Shown here piece after piece: positions 1-6,522 of a DNA stretch of 11,575 nucleotides. Origin of the DNA: Halanaerobium sp046541575 (GTDB lineage: Bacteria; Bacillota; Halanaerobiia; Halanaerobiales; Halanaerobiaceae); contig JBKHDA010000060.1 in the NCBI GenBank assembly GCA_046541575.1, positions 1-11,575 of the forward strand, read 5' to 3'. Under the pieces are notes generated by a model. It was not told the origin of the DNA and did no database searches. It was given only the letters and a program-made list of their open reading frames with translations. Numbering within the stretch: the stretch's first letter is position 1; each line of letters begins with the position of its first letter. The position numbers and the translations under genes were made by a program.

Positions 1-32
1 TACTTAAAAAGCCGAAGGTATAAACCTTCGGC
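1..32 (-). terminator. Rho-independent terminator of metK
   Basis: A perfect 9-bp stem pairs 11-19 (gccgaaggt) with 24-32 (accttcggc) around a 4-nt loop. Read on the minus strand it is followed directly by TTTTT (complement of 6-10). It lies 28 nt past the metK stop codon, the right place to end the metK transcript. The stem is GC-rich in an AT-rich context, which makes this a confident call. Confidence 0.93.
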
Positions 33-59
33 AGCATAATCGTCTTATTTAAAAAGCTC

Positions 60-1244
60 TTATTCTAAACCAGCTTCTTTTCTTAAATTTTCTGCGCGAT
101 CAATTTTTTCCCAGGGTAAATTAAGATCATGGCGTCCAAAATGACCATAAGCAGCTACCTGTCTGTAAATAGGGTTTCTTAAATTTAAGTTTTTAATTAT
201 TTGTGCTGGTCTTAGATCAAATTCTTTTTTTATTATTTCTTCTAATTTGTTTTCAGAAATGCTTGAAGTACCAAAGGTTTCAACCATTACTGACAGTGGT
301 TGAGCTACTCCTATGGCATATGCAATTTGAACTTCACATCTTTCTGCCAGCTCTGCAGCTACAATATTTTTAGCAATATATCTTGCTGCATAGGAAGCAG
401 AGCGGTCAACTTTTGTTGGATCCTTACCTGAAAAAGCTCCTCCACCATGATGAGCTGTTCCTCCATATGTATCAACAATAATTTTTCTTCCTGTTAAACC
501 TGTATCTCCATTTGGGCCACCTATGACGAATCTACCTGTTGGATTAACCAATATTTCTGTACCATCTCTGAGTAAATCAGAATCTATTATTTCCTTAATT
601 ACATGTTTGGTGATATCTTTTTTAATCTGTTCCTGAGAAATTTTTGGATGGTGCTGGGAAGAAATTAAAATTTTATCTACATATACCGGCTTATCATCTT
701 CATAAGCAACAGTAACCTGTGTTTTACCATCAGGCCGTAAATATTTTAAAGGGCCATTTTTCCTGACTTCGGCCAGCCTCCGGGCCAGTTTATGAGATAA
801 CATAATTGGCAGCGGCATTAACTCCTCAGTTTCGTTAGAAGCATAACCAAACATCAGTCCCTGGTCACCGGCACCTAAATCAGATTTAGACTTACCCTCT
901 TTTTCTTCTAAAGAATGATCTACACCAAGAGCAATATCGCCTGACTGTTCATCAATAGCTGTTAAAACAGCACATGTTTCTCCATCAAAACCATATTTAG
1001 CCCTTGTATATCCAATTTCATTAACTGTTTTACGAGCAATCTTTTTTAAATCTACATAACAGGAAGTAGTGATTTCTCCTGCTATTAATATTAACCCGGT
1101 GGTAACCATTGTCTCACAAGCAACTCTTGCCTCAGGATCTTTTTCTAAAATTGCATCCAGAACAGCATCAGAAATTTGATCAGCAACTTTATCGGGATGA
1201 CCTTCAGTTACAGATTCTGAGCTGAATAAATATTTGCGTGTCAT
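60..1244 (-). CDS. metK: S-adenosylmethionine synthetase (methionine adenosyltransferase)
   Basis: Cytosolic enzyme that makes S-adenosylmethionine from ATP and L-methionine, releasing phosphate and pyrophosphate. It supplies methylation, polyamine and radical-SAM chemistry. The 394-residue length is normal for bacterial MetK. Visible family motifs are GHPDK (residues 15-19, with the catalytic His), the signature GAGDQGLMFGYA (124-135), and the ATP/phosphate-binding GGGAFSGKD (267-275). The frame is open to 1259, but the start is set at ATG 1244 because the AAAGGTGA ribosome binding site (1249-1256) lies just upstream of it. Starting there also gives the usual MTRKYLFSSESVTEGHPDK-like N-terminus. 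It is the last gene of the minus-strand block, 100 nt after the lgt stop, with its own promoter at 1303-1331 and a terminator at 1-32. No SAM riboswitch can fit in its roughly 50-nt leader. Nothing is missing from the protein. Confidence 0.98.
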   Translation of the reverse strand: MTRKYLFSSESVTEGHPDKVADQISDAVLDAILEKDPEARVACETMVTTGLILIAGEITTSCYVDLKKIARKTVNEIGYTRAKYGFDGETCAVLTAIDEQSGDIALGVDHSLEEKEGKSKSDLGAGDQGLMFGYASNETEELMPLPIMLSHKLARRLAEVRKNGPLKYLRPDGKTQVTVAYEDDKPVYVDKILISSQHHPKISQEQIKKDITKHVIKEIIDSDLLRDGTEILVNPTGRFVIGGPNGDTGLTGRKIIVDTYGGTAHHGGGAFSGKDPTKVDRSASYAARYIAKNIVAAELAERCEVQIAYAIGVAQPLSVMVETFGTSSISENKLEEIIKKEFDLRPAQIIKNLNLRNPIYRQVAAYGHFGRHDLNLPWEKIDRAENLRKEAGLE

Positions 1245-1302
1245 AATATCACCTTTCATCTATACATATTCGTATCTAATAATATTTATAATCAATAAAT
1301 TT

Positions 1303-1331
1303 AGTTTAGCATATAAAGCCTATACTGTCAA
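1303..1331 (-). promoter_or_regulatory. SigA-type promoter of metK
   Basis: On the minus strand there is a perfect -35 TTGACA (complement of 1326-1331), a 17-nt spacer, and a -10 TAAACT (complement of 1303-1308; 4 of 6 consensus bases). The -10 is preceded by TG one base upstream, an extended -10. It lies 81 to 53 nt before the metK ATG and just after the lgt stop, so metK can be transcribed independently of the upstream genes. The predicted leader is about 50 nt. Confidence 0.8.
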
Positions 1332-1344
1332 TTGAACCGAAATC

Positions 1345-2127
1345 TTAGTTATTCTGCTTGGATTTTCGGATATAAAAAATCAAAGATATTCCGACAACAA
1401 TCATCACTAAACTAACTAATCGGGCAACCTGAAATTCTGCAATCAATAAACTATCAGTTCTCTGCTCTTCTATAAAAAATCTAAATAAAGAGTATATTAT
1501 TAAATAAAATGAAAACACTTCTCCATCTTTTTTCAGACCGGAGCGCAGAAAAAAAAGTAGAAAGATAAATAAAAACAGATTTGCTGCTGATTCATATAAA
1601 AAAGTGGCTTCTCTATAAGCACCATCAATATACATCTGTTTTTTTATAAATTCAGGAAACAAATCATAATAATTTTCTGTAACTATCCTTCCATATGCTT
1701 CCTGATTAATAAAATTACCCCAGCGTCCTAAAGCCTGAGAAAAGGCAGTTAATGGTGCTAAATAATCAAGGGCCAGCAAAAAGTTTTTATTTCTTTGTCT
1801 AGCTAAGAAATATAAAATAATTATTCCCAAAAGCAGTCCCCCGTGAACTGCCAGTCCTCCTTCATTGACTGCCAGAATTTTAGCAGGTCTATTTAGATAA
1901 TAATTTAAATTAAAAATCACATAATACAATCTAGCCCCAACTATTCCCAGTGGGAAAGCAATGATAATATAGTCTAAAAAAAATTCAAAATCTAAGCGCT
2001 TTTCATCTTTTAATAAATAATTTAAAATAAAAAGGGAGATAAGTAGGGCTGAGACTATTAAAAATCCATACCATCTTATCTCAAAAGAAAAAATATTTAT
2101 CATAATCGGATCAATAATTTTAATCAC
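1345..2127 (-). CDS. lgt: Phosphatidylglycerol-prolipoprotein diacylglyceryl transferase
   Basis: Integral membrane enzyme that moves diacylglycerol from phosphatidylglycerol onto the lipobox cysteine of prolipoproteins, the first step of lipoprotein maturation. The protein is about 260 residues with several hydrophobic segments (roughly 23-38, 52-72, 95-109, 183-195, 204-219, 233-252). Numbering from the GTG at 2127, conserved positions are WYG (19-21), the essential His95 in AVHGG, and the signature GRWGNFINQEAYG (134-146) with Arg135 and Glu143. Tyr212, Arg216 and Glu220 lie in YSLFRFFIEEQR. These match E. coli Tyr26, His103, Arg143, Glu151, Tyr235, Arg239 and Glu243. It sits 17 nt after coaBC. 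The start is uncertain. GTG 2127 lies inside the ribosome binding site AAAAGGTGAT, and the first ATG (2103) is too far away and would drop the conserved DPI. An ATT at codon 4 or 5 is better spaced (see findings). Product identity is secure. Confidence 0.97.
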   Translation of the reverse strand: MIKIIDPIMINIFSFEIRWYGFLIVSALLISLFILNYLLKDEKRLDFEFFLDYIIIAFPLGIVGARLYYVIFNLNYYLNRPAKILAVNEGGLAVHGGLLLGIIILYFLARQRNKNFLLALDYLAPLTAFSQALGRWGNFINQEAYGRIVTENYYDLFPEFIKKQMYIDGAYREATFLYESAANLFLFIFLLFFLRSGLKKDGEVFSFYLIIYSLFRFFIEEQRTDSLLIAEFQVARLVSLVMIVVGISLIFYIRKSKQNN

Positions 2128-2144
2128 CTTTTCCAGCGATATTA

Positions 2145-3329
2145 TTATTTTCTTTCTGAATCCAGAATATAATTAAGTATTTTATAAGCCAGTTTTTCTT
2201 TTTCCATTAAAGGCAGCTTAGTACTTCCTTCTTCACTTAATATAGTTACCTGGTTTTTACTGCTTCCAAAAGCAATATCTTTATTGCTTATATCATTAGC
2301 AACTATATAATCTGCCTGTTTATTTCTTAACTTCTGCTGGGCATTTGCAAGTAGATTTTCACTTTCAGCAGCAAAACCAATCAAAAGCTGAGAATTGCTC
2401 TTCTTTTTACCTAATTCAGCCAGAATATCTGTAGTTCTTTCTAAACTTAATGTCAAATTCCCATCTTTTTTCTTGATTTTCTGGCCGCTGAACTGCTGTG
2501 GACTATAATCCGCTACTGCAGCTGCCATTATTGTAATATCTGCGTTTTCAAATTCCGCAAATACACTCTTTTTCATTTCAGCGGCACTTTCAACATCAAG
2601 CACTTCAACACCCAGGGGCGGCTTTAATTCTGTTGGCCCTGAAATTAATTTTACTTCTGCTCCTCTATAGGCAGCAGCCTCAGCCAGAGCATAACCCATC
2701 TTACCACTTGAATAATTGCTTATAAAACGAACCGGGTCTAATGCTTCTCTAGTCGGTCCGGCTGTAATAATTATCTTTTTATTCTGAAGATCTTTTTTAG
2801 TCAGCTTTCTTTTTATTTCTTCAACAAGTCTTTCCGGTTCAGGCAGACGCCCCTTACCTGTGTAACCACAGGCTAAATAACCGGCAGCCGGAGTAATAAT
2901 TTCATATCCAAATTCTTCTAAAGTCTGCATATTTCTCTGGACTATCGGATTCTCAAACATATGAACATTCATCGATGGTGCCAGCATAATTGGGGCCTTT
3001 GTAGCCAGAATTACAGTTGTTAATAAATCATCTGCAATTCCAGCAGCAGCTTTAGCAATAAAGTTTGCAGTAGCTGGAGCGATTAAAAACAAATCAGCTT
3101 TATCTGCCAGACCTATATGTTTAACTTCACTGGTTGTAGTACTAAAAAGTTTGCTTTCTACAGGCAGGTGAGTTATTGAATGAAAAGTAATGGGATTAAT
3201 AAATTCTGCTGCAGATTCAGTCATAATGGTATAAACATTATGACCTAACTTGGTTAATGTACTGGCAACCTGCAGAGTTTTATAGGCCGCTATTCCTCCT
3301 GTTACACCTAAAACAATGTTTGCAGACAT
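2145..3329 (-). CDS. coaBC: Bifunctional phosphopantothenoylcysteine decarboxylase / phosphopantothenate-cysteine ligase
   Basis: Two-step enzyme of coenzyme A synthesis. It joins 4'-phosphopantothenate to cysteine (CoaB, C-terminal half), then decarboxylates the product to phosphopantetheine (CoaC, N-terminal FMN-dependent half). The 394-residue length is normal. CoaC domain (1-180): GVTGGIAAYK (8-17), active-site His71, PSMN (118-121) with Asn121, and Cys154 in ACGYTGKGR. These correspond to His75, Asn125 and Cys158 of the E. coli enzyme. CoaB domain (183-392): TAGPTRE (189-195), SNYSSGKMG (204-212), AAAVADY (269-275) and a Lys-rich KIKKK (284-288) that includes the expected active-site lysine. 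The ATG at 3329 follows AAAGGGG with 7-nt spacing. It is downstream of rpoZ, as in many Firmicutes, but separated here by a 199-nt gap in which I cannot name a convincing promoter. It is therefore probably partly fed by readthrough from remA-gmk-rpoZ. Confidence 0.97.
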   Translation of the reverse strand: MSANIVLGVTGGIAAYKTLQVASTLTKLGHNVYTIMTESAAEFINPITFHSITHLPVESKLFSTTTSEVKHIGLADKADLFLIAPATANFIAKAAAGIADDLLTTVILATKAPIMLAPSMNVHMFENPIVQRNMQTLEEFGYEIITPAAGYLACGYTGKGRLPEPERLVEEIKRKLTKKDLQNKKIIITAGPTREALDPVRFISNYSSGKMGYALAEAAAYRGAEVKLISGPTELKPPLGVEVLDVESAAEMKKSVFAEFENADITIMAAAVADYSPQQFSGQKIKKKDGNLTLSLERTTDILAELGKKKSNSQLLIGFAAESENLLANAQQKLRNKQADYIVANDISNKDIAFGSSKNQVTILSEEGSTKLPLMEKEKLAYKILNYILDSERK

Positions 3330-3440
3330 TTTTCTACCCCTTTTTTTAATTAATTTCTTTGAACTTTATCTCTACAGGATTCACAAATCAGACCAAAATA
3401 TTTTCTGAAGAATCTGTAATACAGTAAGGTTAAATTTTAT

Positions 3441-3510
3441 TGATGTCCGGAAATTACAAATATAAAAATATTATCCACAACAAATCATTAGGTATAATTT
3501 CCAGACATTA
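3441..3510. repeat. Imperfect inverted repeat enclosing a DnaA-box-like site
   Basis: The arms 3441-3456 and 3495-3510 are inverted copies (core tgtccggaaatta versus taatttccagaca) with two mismatches over 16 positions. In the minus-strand transcript one of these becomes a G-U pair. The roughly 38-nt interior contains TTATCCACA at 3471-3479, identical to the classical DnaA-box consensus. It lies in the 199-nt gap between rpoZ and coaBC, which otherwise holds only an 11-nt palindrome (3414-3424, ctgtaatacag) and the coaBC ribosome binding site. The function is unknown; the repeat itself is plain in the sequence. Confidence 0.6.
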
Positions 3511-3516
3511 AAAACA

Positions 3517-3536
3517 AAGCTTAATTATTTAAGCTT
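3517..3536 (-). terminator. Possible weak terminator/attenuator at the end of rpoZ
   Basis: An 8-bp AT-rich stem (aagcttaa 3517-3524 with ttaagctt 3529-3536, loop ttat) overlaps the rpoZ stop codon. On the minus strand it is followed by TGTTTTTAA. The stem has only two G-C pairs, so termination is probably partial, letting some transcript pass on to coaBC. This could equally be a 3'-end stabilising hairpin. Confidence 0.4.
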
Positions 3537-3735
3537 CCTGTCTTTTTTCATAAGTTATTTTGCCTTTTTCAATTTCTTCTAAACTTTTAGAAACCAGTTT
3601 CTGACTTCTATATTCTTCCATTAGTTCCTGACCACTTTCATTAAGATGTCTTGCCCTTTTTGCTGCTAAAATAATAACTGTATATAAGCTATCAGCTTTA
3701 TCAGATAATTCTTCTGAAGAAGGTTCAGTAATCAT
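3529..3735 (-). CDS. rpoZ: DNA-directed RNA polymerase subunit omega
   Basis: Small subunit (68 residues) that helps RNA polymerase assemble by binding the beta-prime subunit. The omega core is visible as DSLYTVIILAAKRARHLNE (residues 15-33), matching the family pattern of a short helix followed by an AAKRAR segment. The C-terminal half is charged (KLVSKSLEEIEKGKITYEK), also typical. Length is normal for Firmicutes omega. The ATG overlaps the gmk stop in an ATGA arrangement (3732-3735), and an AAGGAGA ribosome binding site lies inside the gmk coding end, so the two are translationally coupled. The gmk-rpoZ pairing is a strongly conserved gene order and supports the call. A weak hairpin covers its stop codon. 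Confidence 0.95.
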   Translation of the reverse strand: MITEPSSEELSDKADSLYTVIILAAKRARHLNESGQELMEEYRSQKLVSKSLEEIEKGKITYEKRQEA

Positions 3736-4307
3736 TGTGAATCTCTCCTTTTCTGTTCTTTAATAATAATTTTTTTAATTTCTCTAACCGCATCAGCTAA
3801 ACTATCATTAATAACTTCATAATCATATTTATGTACCTCTTTTAACTCCTGCCGAGCATTTTTCAGGCGTAAATTTTTACTCTTGTCACTTTCTGAGCCT
3901 CTTTTGTTAAGTCTGTTTTCTAGCTCTTTTAAAGAAGGTGGAACCAGAAAAATGTAGACTGCATCTGGATACTTTTCCCGAACCTGTTTTGCACCCTGTG
4001 TATCAATTTCTAAAATTATATCTTCTCCTTCTTCTAATTTCTGATCTACAAATTTTTTAGGAGTTCCATAATAATGGCCGTGTACTAAAGCGCTTTCTAT
4101 AAATCCATCATTTTCTTCAATTTCTTTAAATTCAGCTTCAGAAATAAAGAAATAATCTTCACCCTCAATTTCACCTTTTCTTTTTTCTCTGGTAGTTGCA
4201 GAAACAGAATAGGAAACCCCATCAAAATCTTCAAATAATGCGTCAAGCACAGTGTTTTTGCCCACACCTGATGGTCCGGATAATACAAATAATAAACCTT
4301 TTGACAT
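3732..4307 (-). CDS. gmk: Guanylate kinase
   Basis: Cytosolic kinase converting GMP (or dGMP) and ATP to GDP and ADP, needed for GTP, DNA and RNA synthesis and for recycling guanine nucleotides, including those from the (p)ppGpp pathway. It has 191 residues from the ATG at 4307. The P-loop is GPSGVGKNT (11-19), with Asn rather than Ser or Gly after GK. The GMP-binding segment is SVSATTREKRKGEIEGEDYF (34-53) and the core strand is ILEIDTQGAKQV (98-109). The lid region includes RLNKRGSESD (132-141), followed by the C-terminal YDYEVIND (161-168). The frame is open up to GTG 4322, but that codon is part of the GTGGGGGT ribosome binding site, so ATG 4307 with an 8-nt spacer is the real start. It begins 16 nt after the remA stop and overlaps rpoZ by 4 nt, indicating co-transcription. 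Confidence 0.97.
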   Translation of the reverse strand: MSKGLLFVLSGPSGVGKNTVLDALFEDFDGVSYSVSATTREKRKGEIEGEDYFFISEAEFKEIEENDGFIESALVHGHYYGTPKKFVDQKLEEGEDIILEIDTQGAKQVREKYPDAVYIFLVPPSLKELENRLNKRGSESDKSKNLRLKNARQELKEVHKYDYEVINDSLADAVREIKKIIIKEQKRRDSQ

Positions 4308-4323
4308 GAAATATACCCCCACT

Positions 4324-4569
4324 TTATTTATTGTCTTCTAGACGGTGTGAGACAGTTTCTGGCTGTATTGCAGATAATACCACATGATCACTATCTGTAA
4401 TTATAACCGCTCTTGTACGACGTCCATAGGTAGCATCAATTAACATTCCTCTTTCTCGCGCTTCCTGAATAATCCTTTTTATAGGTGCTGATTCTGGACT
4501 AACTACTGCAATCACCCGATTTGCTGCAATAATATTACCAAAACCTATATTGATTAAATTAACATCCAT
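4324..4569 (-). CDS. remA: RemA family DNA-binding regulator (DUF370)
   Basis: Small protein of 81 residues of the RemA/DUF370 family. In Bacillus subtilis RemA is a DNA-binding activator of extracellular matrix and osmoprotection genes. Family features are the N-terminal INIGFGNIIAANRVIAVV (residues 6-23), SPESAPIKRIIQEARERG (24-41), and the LIDATYGRRTRAVIITDS core (43-60), whose arginines are implicated in DNA binding. The C-terminus ends VVLSAIQPETVSHR, as is common in the family. The ATG at 4569 has an AGGGGGT ribosome binding site 8 nt upstream. It is the first gene after the promoter at 4628-4656 and leads gmk and rpoZ. The gene yicC, often found upstream of remA in Firmicutes, is absent; rqcH diverges instead. 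The targets in this organism cannot be read from the window. Confidence 0.95.
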   Translation of the reverse strand: MDVNLINIGFGNIIAANRVIAVVSPESAPIKRIIQEARERGMLIDATYGRRTRAVIITDSDHVVLSAIQPETVSHRLEDNK

Positions 4570-4627
4570 ACTAAATACCCCCTAAAATCATATTTATGCA
4601 AAATATTCTCGGTCCTTATCTTTATTA

Positions 4628-4656
4628 ATGATACCACAGCATTGCTTTTTTGACAA
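4628..4656 (-). promoter_or_regulatory. SigA-type promoter of the remA-gmk-rpoZ operon
   Basis: On the minus strand there is a -35 TTGTCA (complement of 4651-4656, 5 of 6), a 17-nt spacer, and a -10 TATCAT (complement of 4628-4633, 5 of 6). A TG one base upstream of the -10 makes an extended -10. It would start transcription about 50 nt before the remA ATG. Confidence 0.78.
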
Positions 4657-4671
4657 GGGATGAGCCGCTTC

Positions 4672-4686
4672 TTTGTTTTAAACAAA
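4672..4686. promoter_or_regulatory. Palindrome between two divergent promoters (possible operator)
   Basis: The sequence tttgttt-t-aaacaaa is a perfect 7+1+7 dyad. It lies 16 bp upstream of the remA -35 and 12 bp upstream of the rqcH -35, where a dimeric regulator could affect both. A simple AT-rich dyad can arise by chance, so the operator role is only inferred. Confidence 0.35.
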
Positions 4687-4697
4687 TGTTTAATTAA

Positions 4698-4726
4698 TTG
4701 ACTCAACAGGAACTTTCTTTTATACT
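4698..4726 (+). promoter_or_regulatory. SigA-type promoter of rqcH
   Basis: A -35 TTGACT (4698-4703, 5 of 6), a 17-nt spacer, and a -10 TATACT (4721-4726, 5 of 6). The predicted transcript start is near 4733, leaving a short leader of about 27 nt that contains the GGAG ribosome binding site (4748-4751). Confidence 0.82.
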
Positions 4727-4759
4727 TAAGTTAATATAATAAAGAATGGAGTGATTATT

Positions 4760-6511
4760 GTGGCCTTTGATGGAATAATGTTGTCTGCACTAAAAGATAA
4801 TTTAAAAGAAAAAATAACAGGTGCTCGAATCGAAAAGGCTTATCAAATAGATAAGAAGTATTTAATTATTCGTTTAAGAAATAATAATCAAAATTTAGAG
4901 CTTTTAATTTCTACTGATCCTCAGGGAGCAAGAATGAATTTAACTGAACTTAATTTCGATTTTCCTTCCTATCCACCTGACTTCTGTATGATGCTCCGCA
5001 AATATTTAAAAAATTCCTATATTCAGCAGATAGTTCAGCCTGATTTTGAAAGAATGATCAGAATTGATATCGAAAAAAGAGGAAAAAAATTCAGCTTAAT
5101 TGCAGAATTGATGGGCAAATACAGCAATGTAATTTTAGTGGATGACAATGAAATAGTGCTGGATGCAATGAAAAGAATTACTGAAAAGCAGAATTCAGAA
5201 CGTCAGTTATATCCTGGTATCAAATATGAAAACCCACCGGCTCAGGATAAATTAAACCCACTTGAACTAAAAAATAGCGAGGAATTCAGACAGATTATTG
5301 AAGAAGATTTTTCTCAGGCTGCTTTCAGAGCTGTAATGTATAACTTTAGGGGGATTGGACCTTATTCTGCACGAGAAATCGTATACAGAGCCGGTTTAGA
5401 TCCAGCTGAAAATTATAAGGATTTATCTGATTCAGAAAAAAATAAAATAGCTGATTCAATGCTTAAACTTTTCTCACAGTTTAAAAAAGGAATTTATAAT
5501 CCAGTAATTGCAGTAAAAGACGAAGATGTTGATTATATTTCGGCCTTTATTCTTAAGCATAGAAATCCAGAAGAGCTGAAAGAATTTGATAATCCTGACT
5601 GGATGATGGATTATTACTTTAAAGAATTTCTAAAAGATAAAGAATTGAAACGCGGAATTAGAGAATTAAATAAAGTAGTCAATAATTATTTAAATAAGAA
5701 CATAAAAAAACAGAAAAAGTTAAAAAAACAGCTACAGGAAAGTAAAGATGCAGAAAAATATAAAAAGATGGGTGAGTTAATTACAGCTAATATTTATCAG
5801 ATTAATCGCGGCGATGAAAAAATTGTAGTTAATGATTATTACAGTGATGATCAGGAAGAAATAGAAATTAAACTTGACCCTTCAAAATCTCCTTCAGATA
5901 ATGCTCAAAAATATTTCAAAAAATATAATAAATTGAAAAAAAGTGTTAAGCATTTAAAAAGAGAAATTGCTAAACTGCGCCATGAAGAAAAATATTTAAA
6001 ACAGGTAAGTATGAATATTGAGCAGGCTGAAACAACTGCTGACTTAGAAGAAATTGAAGCTGAATTGAAAGAAGAAAATTATATAAAAAAACAGAAACAG
6101 AATCAAAGAAATAAAAAGAATAAAAAACTGCCTCCGAGAAAATTTATTTCCAGTGATGGCTATCAAATTTTAGTTGGCAGGAACAATAAACAGAATGATC
6201 GGCTTACCAAAAAAATAGCCAATGATGGAGATATCTGGCTTCACACAAAGGTAATAGCAGGTTCTCATGTGATTATTAAAAGAGATAATGATTCTGAGGT
6301 GCCGGATAAAACTCTAACAGAAGCAGCAGCTATTGCAGCCTATTTTTCTAATGCACGAGAATCTACTAATGTGCCAATAGATTATACACCGGTAGAAAAT
6401 GTTAATAAACCTAAGGGAGCAAAACCCGGACTTGTTTATTACGAAAAATATCAGACTATTTATATTGACCCGGCGAAAAAAGAATTATTAAAAAAATTAG
6501 CAGCAGATTAA
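4760..6511 (+). CDS. rqcH: Ribosome quality control protein RqcH (NFACT family; formerly fibronectin-binding-like protein)
   Basis: Member of the Rqc2/NEMF/RqcH family. It binds stalled 50S subunits carrying peptidyl-tRNA and recruits tRNA-Ala to add C-terminal alanine tails that mark the chain for degradation. It has 583 residues from GTG 4760. GTG 4751 also lies in frame but is part of the GGAGTGAT ribosome binding site, and the later start gives the usual MAFDG N-terminus. Domains are NFACT-N (about 1-160, with PPDFCMMLRKYL 72-83 and AELMGKYSNVILVD 115-128), a helix-hairpin-helix (GIGPYSAREIVYRAG 198-212), and coiled-coil arms (about 290-345 and 383-445, rich in Lys/Glu) around GELITANIYQI (338-348). 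The C-terminal NFACT-R domain (about 460-570) contains GRNNKQND, DIWLHTK, GSHVII, DYTPVENVNKPKGAKPG. The DR motif at 97-98 reads Glu-Arg. It diverges from remA, a common Firmicutes arrangement, and converges on the lnt-like gene. Confidence 0.95.
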   Translation: MAFDGIMLSALKDNLKEKITGARIEKAYQIDKKYLIIRLRNNNQNLELLISTDPQGARMNLTELNFDFPSYPPDFCMMLRKYLKNSYIQQIVQPDFERMIRIDIEKRGKKFSLIAELMGKYSNVILVDDNEIVLDAMKRITEKQNSERQLYPGIKYENPPAQDKLNPLELKNSEEFRQIIEEDFSQAAFRAVMYNFRGIGPYSAREIVYRAGLDPAENYKDLSDSEKNKIADSMLKLFSQFKKGIYNPVIAVKDEDVDYISAFILKHRNPEELKEFDNPDWMMDYYFKEFLKDKELKRGIRELNKVVNNYLNKNIKKQKKLKKQLQESKDAEKYKKMGELITANIYQINRGDEKIVVNDYYSDDQEEIEIKLDPSKSPSDNAQKYFKKYNKLKKSVKHLKREIAKLRHEEKYLKQVSMNIEQAETTADLEEIEAELKEENYIKKQKQNQRNKKNKKLPPRKFISSDGYQILVGRNNKQNDRLTKKIANDGDIWLHTKVIAGSHVIIKRDNDSEVPDKTLTEAAAIAAYFSNARESTNVPIDYTPVENVNKPKGAKPGLVYYEKYQTIYIDPAKKELLKKLAAD

Positions 6512-6522
6512 TTTCTGCTGCT
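6499..6522. terminator. Shared bidirectional terminator embedded in the ends of rqcH and lnt-like gene
   Basis: A perfect 9-bp stem pairs agcagcaga (6499-6507) with tctgctgct (6514-6522). The loop ttaatt holds both stop codons, which overlap as TTAA (6508-6511). Toward the minus strand it is followed by AATTTTTTT, a good U-tract for the lnt-like gene. Toward the plus strand it is followed by CCATTTATTTTTAA, a weaker tract for rqcH. The stem arms encode the last residues of each protein (LAAD and SSRN). Confidence 0.8.

Noticed and set aside
3414..3424. An 11-nt palindrome ctgtaatacag upstream of coaBC.
   Set aside because: It is too short to distinguish from chance in AT-rich sequence, and there is no promoter beside it to give it context.
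3353..3439. A 27-codon minus-strand open stretch in the rpoZ-coaBC gap ending GLICESCRDKVQRN, with a CxxC pair that resembles a zinc-ribbon fragment.
   Set aside because: It has no ATG, GTG or TTG start, no ribosome binding site, and follows an in-frame stop. A single CxxC in so short a frame is not enough to call a gene or a pseudogene.
4097..4288. Open frame of 63 codons lying within gmk in another frame.
   Set aside because: It is fully inside a well-supported gene, shows no family motif and has no plausible independent start signal.
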